From Acidovorax temperans (GTDB taxonomy: Bacteria > Pseudomonadota > Gammaproteobacteria > Burkholderiales > Burkholderiaceae_C), in contig NZ_VFPV01000004.1 of NCBI RefSeq assembly GCF_006716905.1, forward strand, positions 372,001 to 436,000: a stretch of 64,000 bases of DNA, read 5' to 3'. Each line of letters opens with the position of its first letter. Positions within the stretch are counted from its first letter, which is position 1. Below, in pieces: positions 8,118 to 17,064 of this stretch. A program made the translations under genes and the position numbers. Below the pieces are notes generated by a model. The model saw nothing but the letters and a program-made list of their open reading frames with translations. It did not search any database and was not told where the DNA came from.

Positions 8118-8999
8118 CTACTCACCAAAGAGCAACTGCTGAAAATCCTCGGAAGGTTGAACCAGCTCCTTGATGTTCAGAATGCCAGTGATGGTGAGCA
8201 TCGAGCGGCCCGACGCCAGCTTGCGTTCGACTTGGACTTCGCACCTGACTGTTCGATGATGGAGTTGCGCCATCTCTAGCGCCTTGATAGCGCGCATATC
8301 GTCAGAGGTGTTCAGGCAGAACGTGGCTTCTTCTGCCCCTGAGACAAACCCCGGCGCGTCCTTCCAGGCAAATATTTCGCCACGGACCTTTCCATCCTTC
8401 TCGTCGACCCCACGGGTCGGCACGAATTCGACGATAGTCTGATCGGAAACCAGAACCTCTTGAGGGACGTGTTCCGCAAATCCGCCGATGGCAATTACAG
8501 CCTCCTGCGTTTCCATTGACATCTCAGGCGAGCGCCCTTGGCGCAGCATTTGCTCAGCCATGTCCGGGTTTTGTGCACGCTCTAGTTCCTGGCTAATCTC
8601 ATTGATGCTGGGCCCTCTTCCCGCCTTGAAGGCCTCAAGTACGTTGCTAACGCGTTTGCTTGCGTCGACCAACTCCTGATCAGCAAGTTTGCGTAGCCCC
8701 GAGAGCAGGTCCGCCCCCTTGGCCTTGGCGGAAGCTCTTGACAGTACATCAGGCTGTTGCGGCAGAACATAAAGAACGGCTAGTTGCTGCAGATCAGCCG
8801 ACACGCAGGGAAGGTAATCAACCACGCGTTGCTCCCTCATGATCAAGCTGACCCGACGAGAAAGACGATCAATGTGAGAGGGAAGATCAATGACTGGTAC
8901 CCAAAGAGCACTTGGGCTGGCGCCTTTGACCAGTGCACCGATCTGAAATCGCCCGGCAGCGATCTCTTTTTTTACGTAATCAATTTTCGGATTCATCAT
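8118..8999 (-). CDS. Small partner protein of a tyrosine-recombinase module (copy 1), function unknown
   Basis: A 293-residue protein I cannot assign to a named family. It has a helical N-terminal half (about residues 1-150, with two QELxxA-like helices), then a beta-rich C-terminal half containing EEATFCLNTSDDMRAIKALEMAQLHHRTVRCEV. Its start ATG overlaps the stop of the recombinase-type gene (ATGA), with AAGGAG in front. In position, size and C-terminal layout it parallels the gene at 38111-38887, which follows the large recombinase of the intact module, although identity looks low. The likely role is accessory to recombination or control, by context only. Confidence 0.55.
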   Translation of the reverse strand: MMNPKIDYVKKEIAAGRFQIGALVKGASPSALWVPVIDLPSHIDRLSRRVSLIMREQRVVDYLPCVSADLQQLAVLYVLPQQPDVLSRASAKAKGADLLSGLRKLADQELVDASKRVSNVLEAFKAGRGPSINEISQELERAQNPDMAEQMLRQGRSPEMSMETQEAVIAIGGFAEHVPQEVLVSDQTIVEFVPTRGVDEKDGKVRGEIFAWKDAPGFVSGAEEATFCLNTSDDMRAIKALEMAQLHHRTVRCEVQVERKLASGRSMLTITGILNIKELVQPSEDFQQLLFGE

Positions 9000-10206
9000 T
9001 TGCTCCTTTCAGTTGGCAGAAAAGTGGCGATCGCTGCGGCGCGAAAAACATATCGGCTGATCTCCCCCACTGTTCGGGGAGACACTGCGGCAGTCGTTGC
9101 TGGTTGGACGTGAACGCCCCACCGATTTGGGGAAGCAGAGACACGGAGAACTAAGCCAACTCCCGTTGCATTGAGCTGGGACCGCAGAGCGTTGCGCTGC
9201 TGCAAGTCCAGGTTTGCGGGCGCAGCGATGAACACTTTCCAGCTGTCGGGCAAGCACCTGGCGAGCAATTCCGCGGCCAGAAGCGATGACGCTGAAGACG
9301 TGAACTGGCCGAACCCGCGATCGTTGAAGTGATTGATGATCAAGGCCAAGTCGCCGCCCTTGTTTTGTCGGAGCTCTTGGAGCTTTTGCCAACAAAGCAC
9401 GGCGCGATCCGAGGAGAGCAGGGTGGGGCGTCGATTGCTATGCTGACTAGCAGGATCCGGATGAAGTGGGCGGCCCAATCCAGCCGCGACAGCGCGGAGC
9501 GAAGCTCGAACATCGTCGTTGTCCGCTCCGGTGAGCACTTGAGTTTCGCGAGCGCTGAGCCCGTACCAGTGCCACAGAGTGGCCCACGCCAGCGATGCCG
9601 CGCGAGTGCGCGGAGACTCGACGGTCAGCTCAGGCATCTTTGGTGCTAGCTCAGGCTCCGGAATGGATGACCACAGCGGCTCGATCTGGGTCCGTAGAAA
9701 ATTCCAGCTAGCGCGGTGATCAGTGACTGGCGCATGTTCGCGATGACGTGCCACGTCGAAAGTCTGCACAGTTCTTCCTGTCACGAATGCCATGAACCTC
9801 GAACTGATATCCAGGCGGGCCTCGGTCTGCCGCAAGCGCAGAGACAGCCGAACGGAGGCTCCAGCGTCGTAATACTGCTGTGTCGTCGCAAATGTGGTGG
9901 AGTGCCTGGCGCGGCGCACCGCCAGAGCCATCGCGCGGCTCTTCTCGTGCAGCTGATTTGCTGTGTATGCCGGTGGTTCGAGCCATTTTCCAGTCGTCAA
10001 AGCTGTCAGCATTTCGGGCAGAGGCGCCACACCGTGTGTGACAGCAGAGGCTCTCAAATCCCTCAAGGTAAGCGTTGGTACTCCCGTTGCGAGCCGAAGT
10101 GCACGGACGATCATCGCTTCCATGTCTGGGGCGATATCGGCATCCTCGTATGCGAAGAGTGGAGCGGTGAGCCTCTTACCCAAGGTGCGAGATTGCAGGT
10201 GTGCAA
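8996..10206 (-). pseudogene. Tyrosine recombinase-type protein, 5'-truncated by an IS (copy 1)
   Basis: The frame runs out of the end of the adjoining IS (first about 10 residues are IS sequence) into about 400 native residues. Near the truncated N-terminus are tyrosine-recombinase boxes II and III: TLTLRDLRASAVT (R..R form of the HxxR box) and RARHSTTFATTQQYYD, with the conserved His and a candidate nucleophilic Tyr. Box I with the first catalytic Arg is gone with the lost 5' part. About 280 residues follow the Tyr, including a helix-turn-helix-like stretch (GLSARETQVLTGADNDDVRASLRAV). That long C-terminal extension is unusual for integrases but is shared in kind with the 908-residue protein at 38880-41606. 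Overlaps the downstream gene by ATGA. Confidence 0.6.
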
Positions 10207-11239
10207 GGCTTTGTTGCATAAATCGGCCATAGGCCAAGGCATCCCCAATCCCAAATAGATTTACGCAGCAGCGACCGTCTGGGGCGTGCCCAGATCGGTA
10301 AATTGATTGAGGATTGAAGCTCGGATGTGCAGCTCGGTCACCTGGCGCTCAAACGTCCTGGCCATGACCTTCTCGCCCAGGCGCTTGAAGCAATTCATCT
10401 TGGTCTCCACCAGTGACCTTCGGTGGTAGCCGCTCCAGCGTTTCCAGATAGCCCGCCCCAACTGCCTACACGCCTTGACCGCTTCATTGCGGTGAGCAAA
10501 TGCCAGCCCTTTGCGCAGCTTCGCTCCTTTGCGCGGCGGGATGATTGGAATGGCTCCCCGCAGGTAGCACGCCTTATGTACATCCTGCGTGTCGTACGCC
10601 CCATCACCGGTAAAGCTAGCTATCTCTTCATTGCTTGGAATTTGACCTAGCAGGTCTGCTGCCATGGGCGAGTCGCCCACTTCATTGGTTGTTACTGCGA
10701 TGGCCCGAATCTGCAGTGTCTGGGCATCAATACCCAGATGCACCTTGCGCCACTGGCGGCGCCGCTGTGCGCCGTGCTTTTTGGTTTTCCACTCACCTTC
10801 GCCCAAGAACTTGATGCCCGTGGAGTCGGCCAGCATGTGCAAGCCTTTGTCACTTGCACGGTAGCGCACCTGCACATCCAAGCTCTTTTGCCTGCGACAG
10901 ACCGTGCTGTAGTCGGGCACTGGCCAATCCAGGCCTGCCATACCCAATAGCGACTCAACCAGGCCCAGTGTCTGGCGCAAGGGCTGGCCAAACAAGCACT
11001 TGATGGTCAGGCAAAACTGAATGGCCGCATCTGAGAATTTTTGGCAACGACCACGCTTGCCCGTGGGCTGAGCTAGCCACTGCATATCCCTATCGAGCCA
11101 AATGGTCAGCTCACCTCGCGCCTTCAACGCTGCGTTGTAAGCCTTCCAGTTCGTTGTGCGGTACTTAACCCGACCCCAGCTCGTCTCTCTCATCTCCCGA
11201 GCCTACATCAGCTGCGACCGGCATTTGTGCAACAACGCC
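10207..11239 (-). mobile_element. IS5-family element, IS903-like group
   Basis: Imperfect terminal inverted repeats are visible: GGCTTTGTTGCATAAATCGGC at 10207 and, reading inward from 11239, GGCGTTGTTGCACAAATGCCG. These resemble the IS903-type end GGCTTTGTTGAATAAATC. The element holds one transposase gene on the minus strand. Nine-base flanks (GGTGTGCAA on the left, CCTCGAGGA on the right) do not match, so the flanks no longer represent a simple insertion. A deletion or recombination between elements probably removed the 5' part of the recombinase gene at 8996-10206. Confidence 0.82.
10261..11193 (-). CDS. IS5-family (IS903-like) transposase
   Basis: A 310-residue DDE transposase. The N-terminus KYRTTNWKAYNAALKARGELTIWLD is diagnostic of the IS903 branch of IS5. 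The catalytic Asp residues fall in HMLADSTGIK and ASFTGDGAYDT, and the Glu region is SLVETKMNCFKRLG with the usual Y-(2)-R-(3)-E spacing (YHRRSLVE). Length is normal for the family and the frame is unbroken, so it looks functional. Confidence 0.9.
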   Translation of the reverse strand: MRETSWGRVKYRTTNWKAYNAALKARGELTIWLDRDMQWLAQPTGKRGRCQKFSDAAIQFCLTIKCLFGQPLRQTLGLVESLLGMAGLDWPVPDYSTVCRRQKSLDVQVRYRASDKGLHMLADSTGIKFLGEGEWKTKKHGAQRRRQWRKVHLGIDAQTLQIRAIAVTTNEVGDSPMAADLLGQIPSNEEIASFTGDGAYDTQDVHKACYLRGAIPIIPPRKGAKLRKGLAFAHRNEAVKACRQLGRAIWKRWSGYHRRSLVETKMNCFKRLGEKVMARTFERQVTELHIRASILNQFTDLGTPQTVAAA

Positions 11240-11321
11240 CCTCGAGGAAGACCGGATCAATGTCCTGCCAACAGGTGCCGACGGCGCCGGCGTTTAACCC
11301 CTATCCCCGATTAGTTCAGGT

Positions 11322-11368
11322 GGGGGAGTTTGAGGTGGCCATAGGCGGGGGAATTTGGGTGGCCATCG
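11322..11368. repeat. Two tandem near-identical 23-mers, possible IS21-type end remnant
   Basis: TGGGGGAGTTTGAGGTGGCC (11321 on) and CGGGGGAATTTGGGTGGCC (11346 on) are two imperfect copies in tandem. Multiple short terminal repeats of this GGGGAATTT..GGTGGCC kind are found at IS21-family ends. No IS21 gene is present nearby, so this would be a footprint only. The rest of 11240-11574 holds no gene I can support. Confidence 0.35.
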
Positions 11369-11570
11369 GGGGCTGTACGAAGACCGATTCACACTGCCCA
11401 CCCATGGGGGCACAAAATGACTGGGGTTGAACCTTGGGTCCCGGCCTCAACCGGGGGGGCCTCCGGCGGCCTGGCAGGGGCCTGAATCAAAAAAATAGAA
11501 TTTACGCAGCAGACAATTTCTGAAACCGCCTCGCACACAGAAATTCTGACACTCCCGTCTGGTTTCAACC

Positions 11571-11574
11571 TTAA
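11571..11574. repeat. Target-site duplication TTAA, left copy
   Basis: TTAA immediately outside the left end of the IS5-family element at 11575-12724. The same tetranucleotide lies at 12725-12728. It fits the YTAR target preference of the IS5 group. Confidence 0.75.
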
Positions 11575-12724
11575 GGCAATGCTGAACAAGTAACGTCATA
11601 TCCATCGCACAGCCATTTGAATGCCAAATGGCCCGCAAAGATACTGTGCTTTGCCCCACAGGGCCTGTTTCGGGAGCCTTTGAGCCCCCTTCGGACCCTT
11701 ACGGGCGCACCTGTCCCTGCAGGCGCCCTCGGGCGAGGTAGATGTTGGCCAGCGCCAAGGCCGTGAACGCACGCGTGGCGTTCTTTTGCAGCCCGCGATA
11801 GCGCACCTTGGTGAATCCCCACAGGCGCTTTACCACCGCAAAGACATGCTCGACCCGAGCGCGCACCCGTGACTTGTTGCGGTTCTTGGCCCGCTGAACT
11901 TCGTCCACCTCGCCCGCACGGCGGGTGCGCTGGTTGGTGAAGTCCTTGGCCCTGGGGGCTTTGCTCGCTATCAGTGTTTTCTGGCTGGCATAGGCCGAGT
12001 CGCCGTACACGCGCCGCTCATTGCCATGCAGCAGATTGGGCAGAGGGTGTTTGTCATGCACGTTGGCCGCCGTCACCACGGCGCTGTGCGCCAGCCCGCT
12101 TTGGCTGTCCACGCCAATGTGCAGCTTCATGCCGAAATACCATTGCTGGCCTTTGCGTGTCTGGTGCATATCGGGGTCGCGCGCCTTGTCGGCGTTCTTG
12201 GTGGAGCTGGGCGCTGCGATGATCGTGGCATCCACGATGGTGCCGGTATTGACCTTGAAGCCGCGCTCCTGCAATTGCTGGCCTACCTTGGCAAACAGGG
12301 CTTCGCCCAGTTTGTGCTCATGGAGCAGTTTGCGAAACTTCAGCAGCGTGGTGGCATCGGGCACCCGTTCACGACCCAGGTCAATGCCCGCAAAGCGGCG
12401 CAGACTGGCACTGTCATACAGAGCCTCCTCGCACGCCAGATCGGCCAGGTTGAACCAGTGCTGCAGGAAATGGATGCGCAGCATGCGCTCAAGGCCAATG
12501 GGCGGGCGGCCGTTGCCTGCCTTGGGGTAGTGCGGCTCTATCACCTGACACAGAGCGGCCCATGGCACTATTGTCTGCATGGTCCGCAAGAACTCTTCGC
12601 GTCGGGTGGGCTTGCGCGAATGCTCGAATCCGTTGTCTTGATCTGCGGCCATTGCCAGGGTCTGCTGCTTCATCTGCGGATAACGTTTGACCCCCCTCAA
12701 CGGTGGACCTTAATCAGCGTTGCC
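11575..12724 (-). mobile_element. Complete IS5-family element (IS5 group)
   Basis: An 1150-bp element with short terminal inverted repeats GGCAATGCTGA (left) and, reading inward from the right, GGCAACGCTGA. It is flanked by TTAA direct repeats and contains one intact transposase gene. The right end interrupts an IS3-type orfA remnant (12725-12824), so it inserted into older mobile debris. Confidence 0.85.
11699..12673 (-). CDS. IS5-family transposase
   Basis: A 324-residue DDE transposase with the IS5-group N-terminal domain (RREEFLRTMQTIVPWAALC..IEPHYPK, then GRPPIGLERMLRIHFLQHW). Its catalytic core has Asp in GTIVDATIIAAPSSTKN and RRVYGDSAYAS, and Glu in RARVEHVFAVVKRLWGF. I chose the ATG at 12673 (MKQQ) over a TTG 27 bases upstream. 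The gene is unbroken and the element ends are intact. Confidence 0.9.
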   Translation of the reverse strand: MKQQTLAMAADQDNGFEHSRKPTRREEFLRTMQTIVPWAALCQVIEPHYPKAGNGRPPIGLERMLRIHFLQHWFNLADLACEEALYDSASLRRFAGIDLGRERVPDATTLLKFRKLLHEHKLGEALFAKVGQQLQERGFKVNTGTIVDATIIAAPSSTKNADKARDPDMHQTRKGQQWYFGMKLHIGVDSQSGLAHSAVVTAANVHDKHPLPNLLHGNERRVYGDSAYASQKTLIASKAPRAKDFTNQRTRRAGEVDEVQRAKNRNKSRVRARVEHVFAVVKRLWGFTKVRYRGLQKNATRAFTALALANIYLARGRLQGQVRP

Positions 12725-12824
12725 TTAACTGCCACTGCCACTGCCACTGCCGCAATCGCCTGACCCGAACGACCTCCAGCTTGAACTCCCGCGTGTACTT
12801 TGTACGCACCTGCTTGTCGCTCAT
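12725..12824 (-). pseudogene. IS3-family orfA remnant, truncated and frameshifted
   Basis: From the ATG at 12824 (preceded by GAGGAG) the frame reads MSDKQVRTKYTREFKLEVV, the classical N-terminus of IS3-type OrfA helix-turn-helix proteins. It then needs a one-base shift to continue as SGQAIAAVAVAVAV. A short (CACTGC)-type hexanucleotide run at about 12728-12750 encodes the repeated Ala-Val. The IS5-family element at 11575-12724 cuts the gene at TTAA. Confidence 0.65.
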
Positions 12825-12957
12825 CTCTGAGCTCCTCATCGGTATTTTCAACAAGGCTAAGAACGCCCCTTTTCGGGGGCAACCTCAATCGACAACTGGG
12901 CAAAAGTTTGTAGTGTTTTACGCCGATATTGCCAGTCAAGACAGAGAAAAAAAGTAT

Positions 12958-13932
12958 TCACAACGAAAGCTTCGTGATACCAAATTGATTGAGCAAATCA
13001 TCCCGGTCCAATTCGAACCGTTTTCCAGCATCGTACAGCCAATCACGCAGATGTGCGTTGGTGCCCATGAGTTCGTTTTTGAAGATTAAGTGATAGTGTC
13101 CCTTGGATGGCACGGCGAACGGAACGGGGACCACCAGCCGCCCGCTGACGAGTTCGTCGTAGACCAGGGCGATGCGTCCCATGGCGATGCCCTGGCCGCT
13201 CAGTGCGGCGACGATAGCGAGTTGGGACAGGTTGAAATGCACGCCGTTGTGTTTGGGGGGCGTTTCTCCCATGCCTTCCAGCCATGTATCCCATTCCACG
13301 GTGGGTGGGGCGTTGTGCCATGCACTGGAGTCGTGCAGCATAGTGTTGGTGGGGATGTCGTGCATGCTGCGGATCTCAGGATGGCGCTTGAGGAAGTCCG
13401 GTGAGGCGACGGGAACCAGCCATTCGCTCAAAAAGCGATCCGCATGCAGATCCGAGTAGTGACCTGGGTCGAAGCGGATGCCTACTTGTATGCCGCTCAC
13501 ACTCATGCCGACGCGATCGAGGCTGTGGAACTCACCGTAAATGCGCACCGACATGCCTTCCTGCTCGCGCAGCAGATCACCCACGCGCGGTGTCAGCCAC
13601 AACATGGCGAACGATGGCGAGCAGCTCAGATTGAGCGGTGCATCCTTGCGCATATGGGTTTGCCGTAGTTTGTCCACGGCCTGATTGAGTGATTGAAATG
13701 CCTGCCCGGAAACCAGTGACAGACGCGCGCCTTCGCGTGTGAGCGAGAAGGTCTTCCCCCCGCGATGCAGCAGCGTCACGCCCAGATATTCCTCCAGCTT
13801 CTTGACCTGCTGACTGATAGATCCCTGTGTCACATGAAGTTCATTCGCTGCGATGGTGAAGCTGCCGTTTCTGGAAACTGCGTCAAAGCACCGCAGCCAA
13901 GTGAGCAAAGAAGGGGAGAGTGAATTTTTCAT
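12958..13932 (-). CDS. LysR-family transcriptional regulator
   Basis: A 324-residue LysR regulator. The N-terminal winged helix-turn-helix is LTWLRCFDAVSRNGSFTIAANELHVTQGSISQQVKKLEEYLGVTLLHR. It is followed by a periplasmic-binding-like effector domain, with the GIR-like pocket region IQVGIRFDPGHY typical of the GcvA/AmpR branch. The start at 13932 is the ATG at the head of the HTH domain. It is divergent from the D-serine ammonia-lyase operon across a 62-base gap containing a LysR-type palindrome, so it very likely controls that operon and itself. The effector may be D-serine or a D-amino acid (inference; E. coli DsdC is also LysR-type). Confidence 0.87.
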   Translation of the reverse strand: MKNSLSPSLLTWLRCFDAVSRNGSFTIAANELHVTQGSISQQVKKLEEYLGVTLLHRGGKTFSLTREGARLSLVSGQAFQSLNQAVDKLRQTHMRKDAPLNLSCSPSFAMLWLTPRVGDLLREQEGMSVRIYGEFHSLDRVGMSVSGIQVGIRFDPGHYSDLHADRFLSEWLVPVASPDFLKRHPEIRSMHDIPTNTMLHDSSAWHNAPPTVEWDTWLEGMGETPPKHNGVHFNLSQLAIVAALSGQGIAMGRIALVYDELVSGRLVVPVPFAVPSKGHYHLIFKNELMGTNAHLRDWLYDAGKRFELDRDDLLNQFGITKLSL

Positions 13933-13945
13933 TAGCAAAACTAAT
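13931..13945. promoter_or_regulatory. Palindrome ATTAG-N5-CTAAT, candidate LysR operator
   Basis: ATTAGCAAAACTAAT has perfect 5-base arms and contains the T-N11-A LysR pattern. It overlaps the start codon of the divergent regulator gene, in the 62-base space before the D-serine ammonia-lyase start. That position suits autoregulation and control of the operon. Function is inferred from position and symmetry only. Confidence 0.5.
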
Positions 13946-13994
13946 AATAAGATTGACACTATTGACTTGCCACTTATTGGTGGTCGTCAACAAA

Positions 13995-15392
13995 ATGGAC
14001 CAACAAGCAATTTCGCGCAAGCCAGCGCCAAGTGCGCTCAGTTCCCAGGGGAAATTACTGATGTTGGGATATTTGTGTGATGGGTCGAGTCAGTCAGCCA
14101 AGCTCTGGATCAATCCGGAGCATGGTGGAAAAGCGGTAGGTGTGATTGATGTAAATATTACTATCAATGATGTGCTTGCCGCTGAGCAGCGGCTCGCCCG
14201 TTTTGCGCCTTTGCTGGAAAAATTGTTCCCCGAGCTGGAGAAAAGCAACGGTATCGTCGAGTCCCCTGTGGTGACCTTGCCCGCCGATGTGGTGGCCAAG
14301 GGCGCGGGCAGCTACGGCCATTTCTGGGTGAAGGCAGACCACCAGCTCGCGGTCGCTGGATCGGTAAAAGCCCGCGGTGGTTTTCATGAGGTACTGGAGT
14401 TCGCCGAAGGCGTTGCTCTCAAGCATGGACTGCTCAAGGACGGCGATGGCTACGAGGTGTTAGCGTCGAGCATGGCAAGAGACTGTTTTGCGCGTTATGA
14501 AGTGGCTGTGGGATCGACCGGCAATCTCGGCATGAGCATCGGGATCATGTCGGCGGCGCTGGGCTTCAAGGCCTGCGTGCATATGTCAGCGGAGGCCAAG
14601 GAGTGGAAGAAGCGCTTGCTGCGCAGCCATGGTGTGATGGTGCATGAGTATCCGGGCGACTACGGGCAGGCGGTTGCCATTGGCCGCGCGAAGGCAAGCG
14701 GCAATATGTTTGCGCATTTTGTCGACGACGAAAAGTCGATCTCGCTGTTCTGCGGATACGCGGTTGCGGCGCTGCGTCTTCAGCGTCAATTAGTCGATCT
14801 GAATGTACGAGTGGATGAGGAGCATCCACTGTTCGTCTACATCCCTTGCGGCGTGGGTGGTGCGCCCGGCGGAGTCTGTTATGGCCTCAAGCATGTGTTC
14901 GGTGAGCATGTGCATTGCTTCTTCGTGGAACCAGAAGACTCATCCTGTTTTCTGGTGCGCCTGCAGCATCCTGATGAGGAGGGCATCAGCATCTACGACG
15001 CAGGGCAGCACAACAAGACCATTGCCGATGGGCTGGCTGTGCCGCAAGCCTCCGAGTTGGTCTATCCGTTGATGCGCACGCGTCTGGCAGGCATGGTTGT
15101 TGCTGCCGATGAAAGCATGTTGGTGGACTTGTGGCAATTGAAGAGCATCGCTGGTTTGAAGGTTGAACCTTCGGCTGCCGCAGCGGTGAGCGGTCCTCGT
15201 GCCTTGCTGAGTACCGAAGCGGGGCAGCAGTATCTGCAGGCCAACGGACTGGAGCCATTCATGTCCACTGCCAATCACATCGTATGGACCACGGGCGGCG
15301 CATTGATGCCAATCGATGAGTTCGAGCGCTTGTTCGCTCAAGGCCAGCAACTCGCAAGCAAATCACTCGCCGTTGGGCCGAATGCTGCTTGA
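13995..15392 (+). CDS. dsdA: D-serine ammonia-lyase (D-serine dehydratase)
   Basis: A 465-residue PLP enzyme converting D-serine to pyruvate and ammonia. The Schiff-base lysine sits in KADHQLAVAGSVKARGG. The phosphate loop is VGSTGNLGMSIG, and the DsdA-specific blocks CVHMSAEAKEWKK, FVDDEKSISLFCGY and IPCGVGGAPGG are clear. The ATG at 13995 was chosen because the N-terminal alignment (RLARFAPLLEKLFPE..NGIVESP) fits from there; a GTG at 13920 would lie inside the divergent regulator gene. It is first in a plus-strand operon with a peptide importer and an M81 peptidase, which suggests D-serine released from imported peptides. Close relatives can also act on D-threonine. Confidence 0.9.
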   Translation: MDQQAISRKPAPSALSSQGKLLMLGYLCDGSSQSAKLWINPEHGGKAVGVIDVNITINDVLAAEQRLARFAPLLEKLFPELEKSNGIVESPVVTLPADVVAKGAGSYGHFWVKADHQLAVAGSVKARGGFHEVLEFAEGVALKHGLLKDGDGYEVLASSMARDCFARYEVAVGSTGNLGMSIGIMSAALGFKACVHMSAEAKEWKKRLLRSHGVMVHEYPGDYGQAVAIGRAKASGNMFAHFVDDEKSISLFCGYAVAALRLQRQLVDLNVRVDEEHPLFVYIPCGVGGAPGGVCYGLKHVFGEHVHCFFVEPEDSSCFLVRLQHPDEEGISIYDAGQHNKTIADGLAVPQASELVYPLMRTRLAGMVVAADESMLVDLWQLKSIAGLKVEPSAAAAVSGPRALLSTEAGQQYLQANGLEPFMSTANHIVWTTGGALMPIDEFERLFAQGQQLASKSLAVGPNAA

Positions 15393-15447
15393 ACTGTGTT
15401 TCCAAAGACGTTTGCGCACACCATTTTTCAACCAGGAGGATGAGACC

Positions 15448-17031
15448 ATGACCCGAGCTTTCCATCATTTGAGCAAGGCCGCGATAGCGGTGTCGTTGGT
15501 GACCTGCGGACTGATGTCCGTGGCACAGACCAAGACCACGATCAATGCGGTGATGCACTCGCCCCTGCGCGTGCTGGACCCGATCATCACCACGGCGCAC
15601 ATCACGCGCAATCACGGTTATATGATCTATGACACCTTGCTCGCCACCGACAAGGACAACAAAATCCGCCCCCAGATGGTGCAGGACTGGAAGGCTTCTG
15701 ATGATGGCCGCACCTACACCTTCAAGCTGCGCGATGGCTTGAAGTGGCATGACGGCGCTGCTGTGACTGCCGAGGATTGTGTCGCATCGATTAAGCGCTG
15801 GGCCACGCAGGACAAGATGGGCCAGTTGCTCACCAGCGAAATGACGGGCATGAAAGTGGTGGATGCGTCCACGTTCCAGATATCGATGAAGGAGCCCAGT
15901 GATCTCGCCGTGCGTGCGCTGGCCAAGCCCAGTGGCGTGGCGCCGTTCATGATGCCCAAGCGTATTGCGGACACGCCGCCAACACAGGCGATCACGCAGT
16001 ACATTGGCTCCGGTCCGTTCAAGATGGTCATGGCCGAGTTCAAGCCTGGCGTGCAGGTGGTCTACGAAAAGAACACGGACTACGTGCCGCGCGCAGAGCC
16101 CGCAAGCGGACTGGCTGGCGGTAAGAAGGTGCTGGTCGATCGCGTGAAGTGGATTGCCACACCGGATGCGATGACCTCGGTGAATGCCCTAGCCAACGGC
16201 GAAGTGGACTATCTCGAGCAGGTGCCTTTCGATCTGGAGCCCATCGTCAGCGCGAACAAGGACATCATCATCAAGGTGCTGGACCCTCAGGGCTACCAGA
16301 CCGTGATGCGCATGAATTTCCTGCACGCGCCGTTCAACAACAAGAAGATCCGCCAGGCCGCCATGTATGCGGTGGGGCAGGAGCCGGTGCTGCAGGCGGT
16401 GGTCGGCAATCCCAAGTACTACAAGACCTGTGCAGCGGTGTTCGGCTGCGAAGGCCCCTATGCCAGCCAGGAGGGCGCGGATGTCACCATCAAGGCCAAC
16501 CCTAAGAAGGCGCAGGAGCTGCTCAAGGAGGCTGGATATGACGGCACTCCGGTCGTGATTCTGCAGCCTACCGACACGCCTTCGGTGAACTCTCAGCCGG
16601 TGGTGATCGGTCAGGCGCTGCGCGCGGCCGGCTTCAAGGTAGAGATGCAGGCCATGGACTGGCAGACGGTAGTGACGCGCCGCGCCGTGCAGGCTCCGGT
16701 GAAGGAGGGCGGTTGGAACATCTTCGCCACCAACAACGTGATGGCCGAAGCGTCCGATCCACTGCGCGCATTCGGTGTTGCTGCGAACGGCAAGGGGGCA
16801 TGGTTCGGTTGGCCTGACGTGCCGGAGATCGAGCGTCTGCGCGTGGCGTTTTCGCGCACTCCCGACGAAGCCAAACGCAAGGAGTTTGCTGGCCAGATCC
16901 AGAAGCTGGTGATCGATGAAGGCGTGTTGCTCCCCATGGGCCAGTACTACGTGCCCGCCGCTTATCGCAAGAGCCTGAGCGGTGCGCTGGAGTCGCCCGT
17001 GCCGGTGTTCTGGAACATCCAGAAGAAGTAA
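15448..17031 (+). CDS. Oligopeptide/dipeptide ABC transporter substrate-binding protein
   Basis: A 527-residue SBP family 5 (DppA/OppA-type) periplasmic protein. A Sec signal (residues 1-26, hydrophobic AAIAVSLVTCGLMSVAQ) precedes the mature part. Family features include the early YDTLLATDKDNKIRPQMVQDWKASDDGRTYTFKLRDGLKWHDG segment and the late FKVEMQAMDWQTVVTRR segment. The ATG at 15448 has ACCAGGAGGATGAG in front. It lies 55 bases after dsdA and 33 before the permease. It would deliver peptides or similar ligands to the membrane complex encoded downstream. Confidence 0.9.
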   Translation: MTRAFHHLSKAAIAVSLVTCGLMSVAQTKTTINAVMHSPLRVLDPIITTAHITRNHGYMIYDTLLATDKDNKIRPQMVQDWKASDDGRTYTFKLRDGLKWHDGAAVTAEDCVASIKRWATQDKMGQLLTSEMTGMKVVDASTFQISMKEPSDLAVRALAKPSGVAPFMMPKRIADTPPTQAITQYIGSGPFKMVMAEFKPGVQVVYEKNTDYVPRAEPASGLAGGKKVLVDRVKWIATPDAMTSVNALANGEVDYLEQVPFDLEPIVSANKDIIIKVLDPQGYQTVMRMNFLHAPFNNKKIRQAAMYAVGQEPVLQAVVGNPKYYKTCAAVFGCEGPYASQEGADVTIKANPKKAQELLKEAGYDGTPVVILQPTDTPSVNSQPVVIGQALRAAGFKVEMQAMDWQTVVTRRAVQAPVKEGGWNIFATNNVMAEASDPLRAFGVAANGKGAWFGWPDVPEIERLRVAFSRTPDEAKRKEFAGQIQKLVIDEGVLLPMGQYYVPAAYRKSLSGALESPVPVFWNIQKK

Positions 17032-17064
17032 TTAGGTCTCAGGCAACGAAGAGAGTCAACCGTC

